A stretch of DNA of 64,000 nt from Brachyspira pilosicoli P43/6/78 (GTDB lineage Bacteria > Spirochaetota > Brachyspiria > Brachyspirales > Brachyspiraceae), in assembly GCF_000325665.1 (NCBI RefSeq), contig NC_019908.1, positions 248,001-312,000 of the forward strand. The letters are read 5' to 3'. Every line of letters starts with the position of its first letter. The first letter of the stretch is position 1. The translations under genes and the position numbers were made by a program. Shown piece by piece: positions 19,118-28,052 of the stretch. The notes below the pieces were generated by a model. That model worked only from the letters and a program-made list of their open reading frames with translations. It did no database searches and was not told the DNA's origin.

Positions 19118-19146
19118 TTGACAAACTCTGTTGCATTTATTATACT
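19118..19146 (+). promoter_or_regulatory. Consensus sigma-70 promoter of the ankyrin gene
   Basis: TTGACA, exactly 17 bases, then TATACT. This is among the best sigma-70 matches in the window. Transcription should start about 19153, leaving a leader of roughly 35 bases. Confidence 0.85.
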
Positions 19147-19187
19147 ATTTTTATAATGTGTGTTTTATAAATTAAACGGAGTTTTTT

Positions 19188-19622
19188 ATGAAAAAAATTA
19201 TTATTTTGATAATGCTTTTTAGTTTATCTTTATTTGCTCAAAGAAAGATGACTCCATTGATGGAAGCTTTAGAGAAAAAAGATAGCAAAAGAGCAATAGA
19301 ACTTATAAACTCAGGGGCGGATATTAACACAAAAGACAGAATGGGAGAGACGCCATTAATAGAGGCAGCTGAAGAAGGACTTACAGAAGTTGTTAGCCTT
19401 TTAATAGAAAAGAAAGCAGATTTAAATGCTGTAAATGTTAGAAAGAGAACTGCTTTAAATAGAGCTTCATATAAAGGTTATACTGAAATAGTGCGTATGT
19501 TGGTGAATGCTGGTGCTGATATTAATATCAAAGATAAATACGGAAAAACAGCATTAAGCTATGCAAGCGAAAGAGGACATCAGAATATAGTTGAAATTTT
19601 AAAAGCAGCTGGTGCAAAATAA
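19188..19622 (+). CDS. Exported ankyrin-repeat protein
   Basis: A 144-residue protein with an N-terminal signal peptide (MKKIIILIMLFSLSLFAQ, cleavage likely after LFA) and then three to four ankyrin repeats covering the rest. Repeat cores are visible as GETPLIEAAEEG, RTALNRASYKG and KTALSYASERG, each followed by a VVxLL-like helix. Ankyrin stacks bind partner proteins; this one would act in the periplasm. A strong promoter lies just upstream and the gene stands alone. Its partner is unknown. Small secreted ankyrin proteins are common in this genus, as far as I recall. Confidence 0.85.
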   Translation: MKKIIILIMLFSLSLFAQRKMTPLMEALEKKDSKRAIELINSGADINTKDRMGETPLIEAAEEGLTEVVSLLIEKKADLNAVNVRKRTALNRASYKGYTEIVRMLVNAGADINIKDKYGKTALSYASERGHQNIVEILKAAGAK

Positions 19623-19800
19623 TTTAATAAAATAATATTTTTAAAATAGTATTTACTAAATAATTTTTTATTAAATACTATTTTTATTGCCAAAATATTA
19701 AAAAAATATATTAAATTCTATTAAAATTATAATATTTATATTGATAATAAATTTAATTATAATATAATTCTCTTTACAAAATTTAATAGAGAGGATAAAA

Positions 19801-20259
19801 ATGAAAAAAATATTAATTTTAGTTCTTGCTGTTATAGGAGCAATATTCGCAGTATCTTGCGGACAATCTTCAAATACAACAACTGAAACAGCAAATGCTG
19901 CTATGATTACAGTTGATGATTTATTAGGTAAAGAGTTTGCTCTTACTAATATGTATGAAGGAAAAACAGTAACTATTGCTTTTTCTGCTACTAATATGTT
20001 AGGCGGTAAAGCTGTTATCAACAATTATTTTGGCGGTTTTACTTTGGAAGGCGACAAAATTAAATTAAGCCCTATGGGTTCTACTAAAATGGCTGGTCCT
20101 GAAGAAGATATGAATGCAGAAATGGAATATTTACAAATATTAAATGGTGCTGATACTATTGCTTTAGACGGCGATGTATTAACTATTACTACTACTTCTG
20201 GTACTAACTTAATTTATACTTTTACTCAAAACGTAGAAATAGTAACTAATAATCAGTAA
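19801..20259 (+). CDS. META-domain lipoprotein (HslJ-like)
   Basis: A 152-residue predicted lipoprotein. The signal peptide ends in a lipobox with VSC (Cys20). The body fits the META/HslJ fold: GKEFALTNMYEG at the start, an AVINNYFGGFTLEGDKIKL strand pair, SPMGSTKMAGPEEDM, and DGDVLTITTTSG at the end, although the usual cysteine in GCNxYFG is replaced. META proteins are linked to envelope stress and novobiocin tolerance in E. coli, but no specific role can be assigned. A terminator hairpin follows. Confidence 0.8.
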   Translation: MKKILILVLAVIGAIFAVSCGQSSNTTTETANAAMITVDDLLGKEFALTNMYEGKTVTIAFSATNMLGGKAVINNYFGGFTLEGDKIKLSPMGSTKMAGPEEDMNAEMEYLQILNGADTIALDGDVLTITTTSGTNLIYTFTQNVEIVTNNQ

Positions 20260-20296
20260 GAAATATTTAAGAAATATTTTTTATAACTAAATAATA

Positions 20297-20329
20297 GAGT
20301 GTTGGATATTATTCCGGCACTCTTTTTTT
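20297..20329 (+). terminator. Rho-independent terminator
   Basis: GAGTGTTGG pairs with CCGGCACTC (with G-T wobbles) around a short AT loop, followed by TTTTTTT, about 38 bases after the META lipoprotein stop. Confidence 0.75.
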
Positions 20330-20481
20330 ATTTATATGTATTAAAATATATATAACACTTAAAGAATTTTATGGTTATTATTATAGTTGAGATTTTACAT
20401 TTTTTATATTATAATTCTTTCTTATTAGTTTAGATTATAAGTTATTATTTAATAAATGTTTTTTAAGGATATATACAAAAT

Positions 20482-21417
20482 ATGATTTCAGTTAAGAATT
20501 TAACTAAATATTATGATGATTTTCAAGCTTTAAAAGGCATTAGCTTTGAAATAAAATCTGGAGAGATTGTCGGTATATTAGGACCTAATGGTGCTGGTAA
20601 ATCAACCACTTTAAGAATATTAACATCATATCTTTCTCCTACAAGTGGAGATGCTATTATAGATGGAAAAAGTATTTTAGATAAAGATATAGAGATAAAA
20701 AAAATAGTAGGATACCTTCCAGAATCTGCTCCTTTATATAATGATATGTGTGTTTTTGATTATTTGGTTTATATGGCAGACATACAGGAGCTAGATAGAA
20801 ATAAATTATCAGAGAGACTTAATTATGTTGTTGAGGCTTGTTCTCTTAAAGATGTAATATCAAAGCCTATAGGAGAGCTTTCTAAAGGTTATAAGCAAAG
20901 AGTAGGGCTTGCTGGAGCCATTATACATGACCCTAAAATACTTATATTAGATGAGCCTACAAACGGTCTTGACCCTAATCAGATTGTTGAAATTAGAGAG
21001 CTTATCAAAGAACTTGGAAAAGAGAAAACAGTTTTAATATCTACACATATATTAAGCGAAGTTGAGGCTACTTGTTCTAGAGCTATTATTATAAACAAAG
21101 GAACTATTATTGCTGATAATGACCCTAAACATTTAACTGTTGATAATAAAATATCATCTATTAAACTTTCTCTAAAGACTAATGATAGCTTTGAAACTAT
21201 AAAGACAAAGTTAAATAGTTTAGATAATATTCAAGATATAACTCTAGTTGAAGAAGATAATAATATAAAAACAATTATTGTAAAAACAACAGACAAAGAG
21301 CCTATTGAAAAGGTTTACAAATTTATAAAAAATACAGATTGGATAATATATGAGTTTGTAAAAGAGAAAGAGAACCTAGAGACAGTATTCCATACTTTAA
21401 CTAAAGGAGAAAATTGA
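20482..21417 (+). CDS. ABC transporter ATP-binding protein (GldA-like)
   Basis: A 311-residue ATPase. Walker A GPNGAGKST, a Q-loop region, the signature LSKGYKQRVG, Walker B ILILDEPTNGLDP and the H-loop STHILSE are all present. A C-terminal domain of about 90 residues follows, as in the ABC-2-type GldA/NatA/CcmA group. Its stop codon overlaps the start of the permease. Together with the DUF4340 gene this matches the gliding-type (Gld) ABC cassettes found widely in non-gliding bacteria, where the cargo is unknown. Confidence 0.9.
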   Translation: MISVKNLTKYYDDFQALKGISFEIKSGEIVGILGPNGAGKSTTLRILTSYLSPTSGDAIIDGKSILDKDIEIKKIVGYLPESAPLYNDMCVFDYLVYMADIQELDRNKLSERLNYVVEACSLKDVISKPIGELSKGYKQRVGLAGAIIHDPKILILDEPTNGLDPNQIVEIRELIKELGKEKTVLISTHILSEVEATCSRAIIINKGTIIADNDPKHLTVDNKISSIKLSLKTNDSFETIKTKLNSLDNIQDITLVEEDNNIKTIIVKTTDKEPIEKVYKFIKNTDWIIYEFVKEKENLETVFHTLTKGEN

Positions 21418-22139
21418 TGACTAATATTTTTTCTTTTAATAAAACTAAAATAATATTAAAAAAAGAATTAAGACATATCTTTTTATCTCCAATAGCTTAT
21501 ATATTTTCTGCAATATTTTTAATAGCTTCAGGAATATATTTTTTCTCAAGATTTTTTATATTATCGCAAAATGATATGCAAGATTATTTTTCAATTTTGC
21601 CTTTTATACTTTCTCTTATAATACCTCCAATTACAATGGGTTTATTATCAAGTGAGTTTTCAAGCGGTTCTTATGAGTTAATAAGCACTCAATCTGTAAC
21701 TACATTAGATATTATAATAGGTAAGTTTTTATCTGCTGTAGTATTTATGCTTTTTGCTTTATTGCCTACAATACTCTATCCTATTACTTTGCTTTTTTTA
21801 GGCAGATTAGATATTGGACCTGTGATAGGCGGTTATGTTGGAAGTGTATTTTTAATATCAGCTTTATGTGCTATAGGTATATTTGCTTCATCTGTTACAA
21901 AAAATCAAATAATAGCCTTGATTGTTGCTTTGGCTATAATGGTATCTTTAAATATATTATTAAAGTTTTTGGGGCTTCTTTTTCCAAATACTTCTAATTT
22001 TATATTATTTATTAGCGGGGATTATCATTTTGCTAATATTGCAAGAGGCGTAATAGATTTAAGAGATATTGTTTATTTTCTTTCTGTAACAACTATATTT
22101 TTGTATTTAGCAAATATCATTCTTCAAAATAGAAAATAA
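21417..22139 (+). CDS. ABC-2 type permease (GldF-like)
   Basis: A 240-residue membrane protein with six predicted helices; FLSPIAYIFSAIFLIASG is helix 1. It lies immediately after the ATPase, sharing its stop (TGATGA), with AAGGAG placed for the ATG at 21417. An in-frame TTG at 21414 is less likely as the start. The sequence and neighbours match the GldF permease type. The usual third gene gldG (large extracellular domain) is not found; a DUF4340 gene follows 24 bases downstream. Confidence 0.85.
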   Translation: MTNIFSFNKTKIILKKELRHIFLSPIAYIFSAIFLIASGIYFFSRFFILSQNDMQDYFSILPFILSLIIPPITMGLLSSEFSSGSYELISTQSVTTLDIIIGKFLSAVVFMLFALLPTILYPITLLFLGRLDIGPVIGGYVGSVFLISALCAIGIFASSVTKNQIIALIVALAIMVSLNILLKFLGLLFPNTSNFILFISGDYHFANIARGVIDLRDIVYFLSVTTIFLYLANIILQNRK

Positions 22140-22163
22140 TATATAATAATTTAGGATAAACAT

Positions 22164-23162
22164 ATGAATAAAAATTTAAAAAAAATAATAATTCTTTTAG
22201 TTGTGTTAATTATCATTAGCTTTGGTGCTTTTTTTACAACTAAATATAAAAAACAGCAATTAATAGCAAATAAACCAAGAACTCAGATTTTTGAGCTTAA
22301 TGAAACTAATGTAAACAAGTATCATCTTATATATGACAATCAGGATATAACAGTAGAAAAAAAGAATGATGTTTGGACTATAACTTCTCCAGAGAATAAT
22401 TATAAAGTTGACCAAATGGAAGCTTTTGCTAATGTTAAGAACTTTAATACTCTTAATATAGATTTGATAATAACCAATTTAAGCGAGGTTGATTCTTTTG
22501 GTTTGGATAATCCAACTAATGAGTTTACAGTTTGGGACGGAAAAAAAGAACATAAAATATATGTTGGAAATAAAACTCCTGATGGCGAAAGATATTATGT
22601 AAAATATAATGATGAGTATTTTAGTGTTGAGTATGTTTATATAGAAGCTCTTAAAAAAACAATAGATATGTTGAGAGATAAAGAGATATTTGAAAGCCCT
22701 ATAATTTTAGATTCTGTAACAACAGTAGAAATTGCTACTAAAGATTATACTAATACAATAAAAAAATTAAATAGAACTAATTGGGTTGTAGATGATTTGG
22801 CTGAGCAGACTGATTTGGATAAAGCATATAGAGATTATGAAACTTTATCTTTAGTTAAGGCATCTGCTTTTGTATATGACCAAGATTTAATGAAACAGTT
22901 ATTTAAAATTCCAGATGCTGTTATTACAATATATATGCAGGATAATACTAAAGAAGTTTATGAGTTGGTATATACTGTAGATGATAAGATATATGTAATG
23001 CCTAAAAGCGGTATAGTTTATGAGGTGGATTATTCTATATATGATGCAGCTATGAGAAGCAAAGATTATTATGAAAAAAGTGATAGTGTAGAAGACAGTG
23101 AAGAAGTATTAGATTCTACAGATGAAGAAAGTCTTAAATTATACGAAGGTTTAGAAAAATAA
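22164..23162 (+). CDS. DUF4340-domain membrane-anchored protein
   Basis: A 332-residue protein with one N-terminal transmembrane helix (KKIIILLVVLIIISFGAFFT). The rest is predicted extracytoplasmic, with the DUF4340 features VWTITSPENNYKVDQ, FGLDNPTNEFTV and the KIYVGNKTPDGERYYVKY strand. It ends in an acidic tail (DSVEDSEEVLDSTDEE). DUF4340 genes usually close gld-type ABC operons, as here. The function is not established. Co-transcription with the ABC genes and pgsA is likely, as gaps are under 30 bases. Confidence 0.85.
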   Translation: MNKNLKKIIILLVVLIIISFGAFFTTKYKKQQLIANKPRTQIFELNETNVNKYHLIYDNQDITVEKKNDVWTITSPENNYKVDQMEAFANVKNFNTLNIDLIITNLSEVDSFGLDNPTNEFTVWDGKKEHKIYVGNKTPDGERYYVKYNDEYFSVEYVYIEALKKTIDMLRDKEIFESPIILDSVTTVEIATKDYTNTIKKLNRTNWVVDDLAEQTDLDKAYRDYETLSLVKASAFVYDQDLMKQLFKIPDAVITIYMQDNTKEVYELVYTVDDKIYVMPKSGIVYEVDYSIYDAAMRSKDYYEKSDSVEDSEEVLDSTDEESLKLYEGLEK

Positions 23163-23191
23163 TTTTATAAAAATAATTTAAGGATAAAATT

Positions 23192-23749
23192 ATGAAAAAA
23201 CATATTCCTAATTTACTTAGCTTCAGCAGAATTATTTTGTCGCCGTTAGTGATATTTTTATATTTTTATAATTCTATCATTACGGCAATACTTGCTTTAA
23301 TATTTTTGATTATATTAGAGATAACTGATGCTTTAGATGGTATGCTCGCAAGAAAGTTTAATATAGTGAGTGATTTGGGCAAAGTATTAGACCCTTTTGC
23401 TGATACTGTTTTTCATATTACTATGTTTACAATATTCTTGTATGAAGGCTCTATGCCTATGTGGATGTATATTATTTCACTTTATAGGGATATGTTTTCT
23501 ATGTTTGTAAGAATACTTGGAGGGCTTAGAGGATTTGCTGTTGCTGCCAAGTTTAGCGGTAAATTAAAAACTGCTTCAAGGGCTATTGCTGTTGTGATAA
23601 TATTTTTAATAAAGATACTTAAATATACTTCTATAGTTTTACCTTATGACAAGATAATATATTATAGTTTACTTGTTGTAACAATTATTACTATATATTC
23701 ATTTTTTGATTATATGCCGCTTCTTAAAGGAAAGACAGATAAGAAATAA
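23192..23749 (+). CDS. pgsA: CDP-alcohol phosphatidyltransferase (phosphatidylglycerophosphate synthase type)
   Basis: Transfers a phosphatidyl group from CDP-diacylglycerol to an alcohol, probably glycerol 3-phosphate, in phospholipid synthesis. It has 185 residues and about five membrane helices. The CDP-OH-P motif is complete, running from DALDG through AR to GKVLDPFAD, at about residues 50-75. The short length and position of the motif favour PgsA over phosphatidylserine synthase. It follows the DUF4340 gene by 29 bases on the same strand. Confidence 0.85.
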   Translation: MKKHIPNLLSFSRIILSPLVIFLYFYNSIITAILALIFLIILEITDALDGMLARKFNIVSDLGKVLDPFADTVFHITMFTIFLYEGSMPMWMYIISLYRDMFSMFVRILGGLRGFAVAAKFSGKLKTASRAIAVVIIFLIKILKYTSIVLPYDKIIYYSLLVVTIITIYSFFDYMPLLKGKTDKK

Positions 23750-23821
23750 ATATTTGTATTATTTTTACTCTATAATTGGAGTTAGTTACATTAAATAATA
23801 AAAAGTATTTTTAGTTGAAAA

Positions 23822-23940
23822 TGTAGTTCTTTTGCTTCTTTTATATCAATACCGAGTAGGTGCCTATCGGCAAAAGAAGTGGGGGTTCTACCCTACGGGT
23901 ACGCTTCGCAGGGGGGGCTAGCCCCCGAGAATAAAAAAAC
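23822..23940 (+). repeat. Mosaic intergenic repeat, copy 4 (modules A and B)
   Basis: Module A (GTAGTTCTTTTGCTTC with ACCGAGTAGGTGCC and a CAAAAGAAG closing arm) runs into module B, a GC-rich block with ACCCTACGGGTACGCTTCGC, then GGGGGGGCTAGCCCCC, an excellent hairpin. The gap 23750-24223 holds this, a module C at 23993-24048 and a further A/B copy, and no credible gene. Confidence 0.8.
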
Positions 23941-23992
23941 ATAAAAATATTTTTGAGAGACTTAAAAATTTTTAGTCTATATTAAAATAATT

Positions 23993-24048
23993 ATTTTCTA
24001 TCAACTTTTTCCCGTAGCAAAAAGTTGCAAAAAGTACAAATACTATAG
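23993..24048 (-). repeat. Mosaic intergenic repeat, module C (short form)
   Basis: The reverse complement opens CTATAGTATTTGTAC and closes GGGAAAAAGTTGATAGAAAA, the edges shared with 4151-4271 and 9896-9989. The middle is almost wholly deleted. Short and long forms with the same ends suggest a small mobile or once-mobile unit. Confidence 0.65.
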
Positions 24049-24109
24049 CGTTATATATTTTGGAATATGTATAAAGTATAAGATAATGCATATATTTTAA
24101 GTTAAAAAA

Positions 24110-24200
24110 ATGCAGCCTTTTTTGCTTCTTTTCGGCAGAAAAAGAAGTGGGGGTGTGCACCCTACGGGTACGCTTCGCAGGGGGCAAAGCCTCCACAAAT
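24110..24200 (+). repeat. Mosaic intergenic repeat, copy 5 (modules A and B)
   Basis: TGCAGCCTTTTTTGCTTC, then AAAAGAAGTGGGGGTG and the module B block with CCCTACGGGTACGCTTCGCAG and GGGGCAAAGCC. It is near-identical in module B to the copies at 23.88 and 49.62 kb. Confidence 0.8.
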
Positions 24201-24223
24201 AAAAAACTTCAAAATTTTTACTA

Positions 24224-25570
24224 TTAGCTTGAAAATGATAGCTCTTTTATCAATGCACTTGGCGTGTATATAGATGAATGATGATAGTCGGTATCATTGG
24301 CAAGCATTTCTATATTGTTTAGAAAATCTAATATGTTTCCTGAAACTATAAACGGATTTGCTGTGTGTGATAATTTACCGTTTTCTATTTTTATTCCTTC
24401 TGCTTGAAGAGAGAAATCTCCGCTTATAGAGTTTACACCTGCATGAGTACCTGTAAGTGAGTTTACTAATATGCCGTCTTTTATTTGTGATATCAGTTCT
24501 TCTTGAGTATTTTTATCATTTTCTAAAATTAAGTTATGGCATGATATTCCTATAGAAGTTTTAAATCCTCTTGATGCATGAGAGGTTGTTTTTCTGTTTT
24601 CTTTTCTTGCTGTGTAATTATTGTATAGATAGCTATTTAATACACCATTTGTGATGATATTTAAATCTTTTGTAGCAGAGCCTTCTCCGTCAAAATTAGT
24701 GTTGGCTAGTCCATTATCAAACATTGGAATATCTTTTATGTTTATAATCTCGCTTGCTATTTTTTGGTTTAATTTTCCTTGAAGTAGGGATAACTGTTTT
24801 TGAACAGCTTCAGAAGAAAATAATGATAAATAAGCTCCAAGCATTGTTCTCATAGCTTTGCTTGTAAAAACAGTTTTATATTTTCCGCTTTTTATCTCTT
24901 TAGCTTCCAATTTGCTTACAACATTATCAACTATATTTTTGCAAAAACTATCAACATCAAACTTAGTGTCTTTTGAAGAATAAACATCAAAAAAAGTTTT
25001 TACAGCATTAGAATCTTTTGCTATTACTTCAGCATAATATGATATACTGTTTTTTTTCTCTTCCTTGCATATTCCATTGCTGTTTATAATATGTTTAGAG
25101 AAATCATATCTTGCCAAACCGCATGAAGGCACATTTACAATTCTTTTATCTAATGAATATAGTTTATCTTCTATTGAAAGTGATATTTTTTTTAGTTCAT
25201 CATTTGTTAAATTAGTTATGTCTTTATTAATTAAATTATATGCTTTCTCTTCGCTTTCTTCTATAAGAGTATTAAACTCTGGTTCTGATGCGGCATATTT
25301 AAGAGAGTTTTTAGCATTGTTAATTAAATTGTTTATGTTTTCATCATTAAAGTCAATTTTTTCAGTAAAGCTTACACCCACTTGACCATTTTTTATTAAT
25401 CTTAAACCAATGCCTCCAGACTCAGCAAAAGTGTATTTATCTAAATCTCTCTCTCTAACAGTAAACTCTTCTTCACCGCTATTAGACATATAAATTTCTA
25501 TTTTATAATCATTATCCAATTTATTTTTGACAATGTTAAATATTTCTTTTATTTTTTCGCTTCTTTCCAT
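24224..25570 (-). CDS. pmbA: TldD/PmbA-family metalloprotease-like subunit (PmbA/TldE)
   Basis: Partner subunit of the TldD/TldE protease, which degrades unfolded peptides and processes microcin-type peptides in E. coli. It has 448 residues. The two-domain TldD/PmbA layout is recognisable, with FAESGGIGLRLIKNGQVG near the N-terminus and FDGEGSATKDLNIITNGVL and TGTHAGVNSISGDFS in the C-terminal half. It lacks a HExxxH motif, as expected of PmbA. It starts three bases after the tldD stop, so the two are translated together. Confidence 0.9.
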   Translation of the reverse strand: MERSEKIKEIFNIVKNKLDNDYKIEIYMSNSGEEEFTVRERDLDKYTFAESGGIGLRLIKNGQVGVSFTEKIDFNDENINNLINNAKNSLKYAASEPEFNTLIEESEEKAYNLINKDITNLTNDELKKISLSIEDKLYSLDKRIVNVPSCGLARYDFSKHIINSNGICKEEKKNSISYYAEVIAKDSNAVKTFFDVYSSKDTKFDVDSFCKNIVDNVVSKLEAKEIKSGKYKTVFTSKAMRTMLGAYLSLFSSEAVQKQLSLLQGKLNQKIASEIINIKDIPMFDNGLANTNFDGEGSATKDLNIITNGVLNSYLYNNYTARKENRKTTSHASRGFKTSIGISCHNLILENDKNTQEELISQIKDGILVNSLTGTHAGVNSISGDFSLQAEGIKIENGKLSHTANPFIVSGNILDFLNNIEMLANDTDYHHSSIYTPSALIKELSFSS

Positions 25571-25573
25571 TTT

Positions 25574-26962
25574 TTATCTTCCTCCAACTGTAAGCTCTTT
25601 TACTCTAATAGCAGGCTGTCCAACTGTAGTAGGCACACTTCCAGAAATACTTCCGCATATTCCGTCAGCTAATTCTAAATTTGATGATACTGCTTCTATA
25701 TTCATAAGAGTTTCATCACCGCGTCCTATAAGCGTAGCACCTCTTACAGGTTTGGTAATTTTACCATTTTCTATTAAATAGCCTTCAGATACAGCAAAGT
25801 TATAATCTGTAGTAGCAGGGTCCACAGAGCCTCCTCCCATCTTTTTAGCATAAAGTCCATACTCTATGCCAGATATGAGCTCTTCAAAAGTGGAGTTGCC
25901 TTTATCAATAAATGTGTTTCTCATTCTTGAAGTAGGGGCATATTTATAGCTTTCTCTTCTTGCACTTCCTGTAACTTTTTGATTCATCTTTATAGAACCA
26001 AGCTCATCAACCAAATAGCTTTTAAGTATTCCGTTTTCTATTAAAACAGTTCTCTGTGCATCATTTCCTTCATCATCAATATTATAACTTCCCCAAGCAT
26101 TTTTTATAGTGCCATCATCTATAGCAGTAACAACATCGGAAGCTATTTTCTCTCCTAATTTATTACAAAAAACACTAGCATTATCAGCAACAGAAGTAGC
26201 CTCTAAAGCATGTCCGCAAGCCTCGTGAAATATTACACCGCCAAAAGCATTGTCTATTACAACAGGGTATTTACCAGATTTTGGATATTCTGAATCAAGC
26301 ATTTTTATTGCAGAATTAGCAGTTTCTATAGCCATATTTTCCAAGTTAATATCTCTTATCACCTGAAAACCGTCTAATGCTCCTTTTGTTCTGCTTGAAG
26401 TTTGTGTGTTAGTGCCGTCTGAAGCCATAGACATCATTACTAATCTTATATAAGTTTGAGAGTCTTCTTTTAATATACCGTTGCTTGTACATACTAAAAT
26501 ATTTCTCTCTTTTTCCATATATCTTGCACTTACTTGTTTTATTTTATCTGATACTTTTCTTGCCGTTTTATCCAAATAGGCAAGAGTTTCTATTTTCTCA
26601 TCAAAATTAACATCAAAAGGATTAATATGAACAGGGTGATTATCTTTTTCTTTAGACTTTATAAAATCTTTTACTATATGTTTTTTATTCTTTACAATAG
26701 AAGAGACACTTCTTGCTAAATTAATTAAACTATCATTAGTAGTGTCATTAGAATATAAATATATTGTTTTTTTATCAACTATTACTCTAAGTCCAACACC
26801 ATAATTATTGCCAAGACTCATATCATCAACTTTTTTATCTAAATAACTTATATTATTAATCTTAGTATCTTCAAAAAATAAATCAGCATACTCGCCTCCA
26901 TTTTTTAAAGCCTCTTCTAAAACACTATGCAAAAAATTGCTGTCAAACTGAAAGTATTTCAT
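25574..26962 (-). CDS. tldD: TldD-family zinc metalloprotease
   Basis: Catalytic subunit of the TldD/TldE (PmbA) protease. It has 462 residues. The zinc motif HEACGHALEA (HExxxH) is present at about residue 248, with further conserved stretches NNYGVGLRVIVDKK, YNIDDEGNDAQRT and RGATLIGRGDETL. It is flanked by pmbA (3-base gap) downstream and a gene of unknown function (2-base gap) upstream, all on the minus strand, so an operon of three. Confidence 0.92.
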   Translation of the reverse strand: MKYFQFDSNFLHSVLEEALKNGGEYADLFFEDTKINNISYLDKKVDDMSLGNNYGVGLRVIVDKKTIYLYSNDTTNDSLINLARSVSSIVKNKKHIVKDFIKSKEKDNHPVHINPFDVNFDEKIETLAYLDKTARKVSDKIKQVSARYMEKERNILVCTSNGILKEDSQTYIRLVMMSMASDGTNTQTSSRTKGALDGFQVIRDINLENMAIETANSAIKMLDSEYPKSGKYPVVIDNAFGGVIFHEACGHALEATSVADNASVFCNKLGEKIASDVVTAIDDGTIKNAWGSYNIDDEGNDAQRTVLIENGILKSYLVDELGSIKMNQKVTGSARRESYKYAPTSRMRNTFIDKGNSTFEELISGIEYGLYAKKMGGGSVDPATTDYNFAVSEGYLIENGKITKPVRGATLIGRGDETLMNIEAVSSNLELADGICGSISGSVPTTVGQPAIRVKELTVGGR

Positions 26963-26964
26963 TT

Positions 26965-27936
26965 TTAGCTCTCCTTAATTTTTTTTGTTGCTGTTTTCTT
27001 AGATAAAAAGTCATCAGGTTTATTATGTTTACCCTTAGCAAATAAGTCTATAAGATATTTATTTATATAGAGTTTTTCTTTTTTTATTTTTAATTCAAAA
27101 AATAATCCTTCATTTTTTAGTCTCAATAATAACCTTGCTGCTTTATCTCTTTTCCATTTGAATAATTCCATTAAATCTACTATTTTAATATATGGCGTCA
27201 TGAAGATTATGAAAAATGATTTCGTTTTTAAAATGCTTTTAAATTTTTTATCTTTGTCTAATTTGCTTTTTAATATATTTAAATTATCATATACGAAGTT
27301 AATAGTCTCCATACCATATAAACAAATATCTCTTAAAAATTTTAAATATATTATCACCGATTCATGATTAAAATGGTCAACCATATTAATTTGAAAAAAA
27401 GCATCTGGATATAATATTGGATTATCTAATAATTTTATTCTTTTAGAGTATAGGTTAAATATTATTTTAAATATATTTATGCAATTTTTATAATTTTTTA
27501 AATAATCATATGATATTCTTTGAAATACAAGTAGTTTTAATATAGGGTCTAAATCCAAATTATCTAAATATTCAATATCTTTATTATAATCTTCTGTTAT
27601 ATATACTTCTTTGCCTTCGATAGAGCTTACTATTTCTGATAAAACTTTATTATTATAATCTTTATTTATATATTTATTTATAAGATAAAAGTCTGCATGT
27701 TTTGAATTGTATTCGTTTATCATGTTGTTTGATAAAGCTTCTACATTTTTATAGCTGTAATTTTTATTTACTATAGAAGATAGTATGCTAAGTAAATATT
27801 CAGAGTTTTTTAGAGATACGCAGCATATTCTAAAATGTAGAAATACATTCCAAGTTTTAGCAAGTTCTTTTAAGATATTTATATTATCAAAAATTTCTAT
27901 ATTAAAGTTTCTATTCATAGCAATACATTTTAACAT
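26965..27936 (-). CDS. Protein of unknown function with C-terminal winged-helix-like segment
   Basis: A 323-residue soluble, strongly helical protein I do not recognise. The N-terminal 240 residues are rich in Asn, Lys and Tyr with no motif. From about 250 the sequence (KIVDLMELFKWKRDKAARLL, then RLKNEGLFFELKIKKEKLYI) reads like a winged helix with a recognition helix and beta wing, as at the C-terminus of Fic-type and some regulator proteins; no Fic motif is present. It heads the tldD-pmbA operon with a two-base gap. The tail is lysine-rich. The start is uncertain: an ATG seven codons later (MNRNFN) is also possible. Confidence 0.65.
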   Translation of the reverse strand: MLKCIAMNRNFNIEIFDNINILKELAKTWNVFLHFRICCVSLKNSEYLLSILSSIVNKNYSYKNVEALSNNMINEYNSKHADFYLINKYINKDYNNKVLSEIVSSIEGKEVYITEDYNKDIEYLDNLDLDPILKLLVFQRISYDYLKNYKNCINIFKIIFNLYSKRIKLLDNPILYPDAFFQINMVDHFNHESVIIYLKFLRDICLYGMETINFVYDNLNILKSKLDKDKKFKSILKTKSFFIIFMTPYIKIVDLMELFKWKRDKAARLLLRLKNEGLFFELKIKKEKLYINKYLIDLFAKGKHNKPDDFLSKKTATKKIKES

Positions 27937-28052
27937 AAAAATTTATTAAATCAATTTTTTATATACTATTTTAGTACTATAATTCTATATTTTTTATTGA
28001 AGTTTTTTATTAATTGTTTATAATTCTCTAATTTGAAATAAGGTTTTAGTTT

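Noticed and set aside
23972-24196. A 74-residue minus-strand frame
   Set aside because: It lies wholly in intergenic repeat modules and has no ribosome site.
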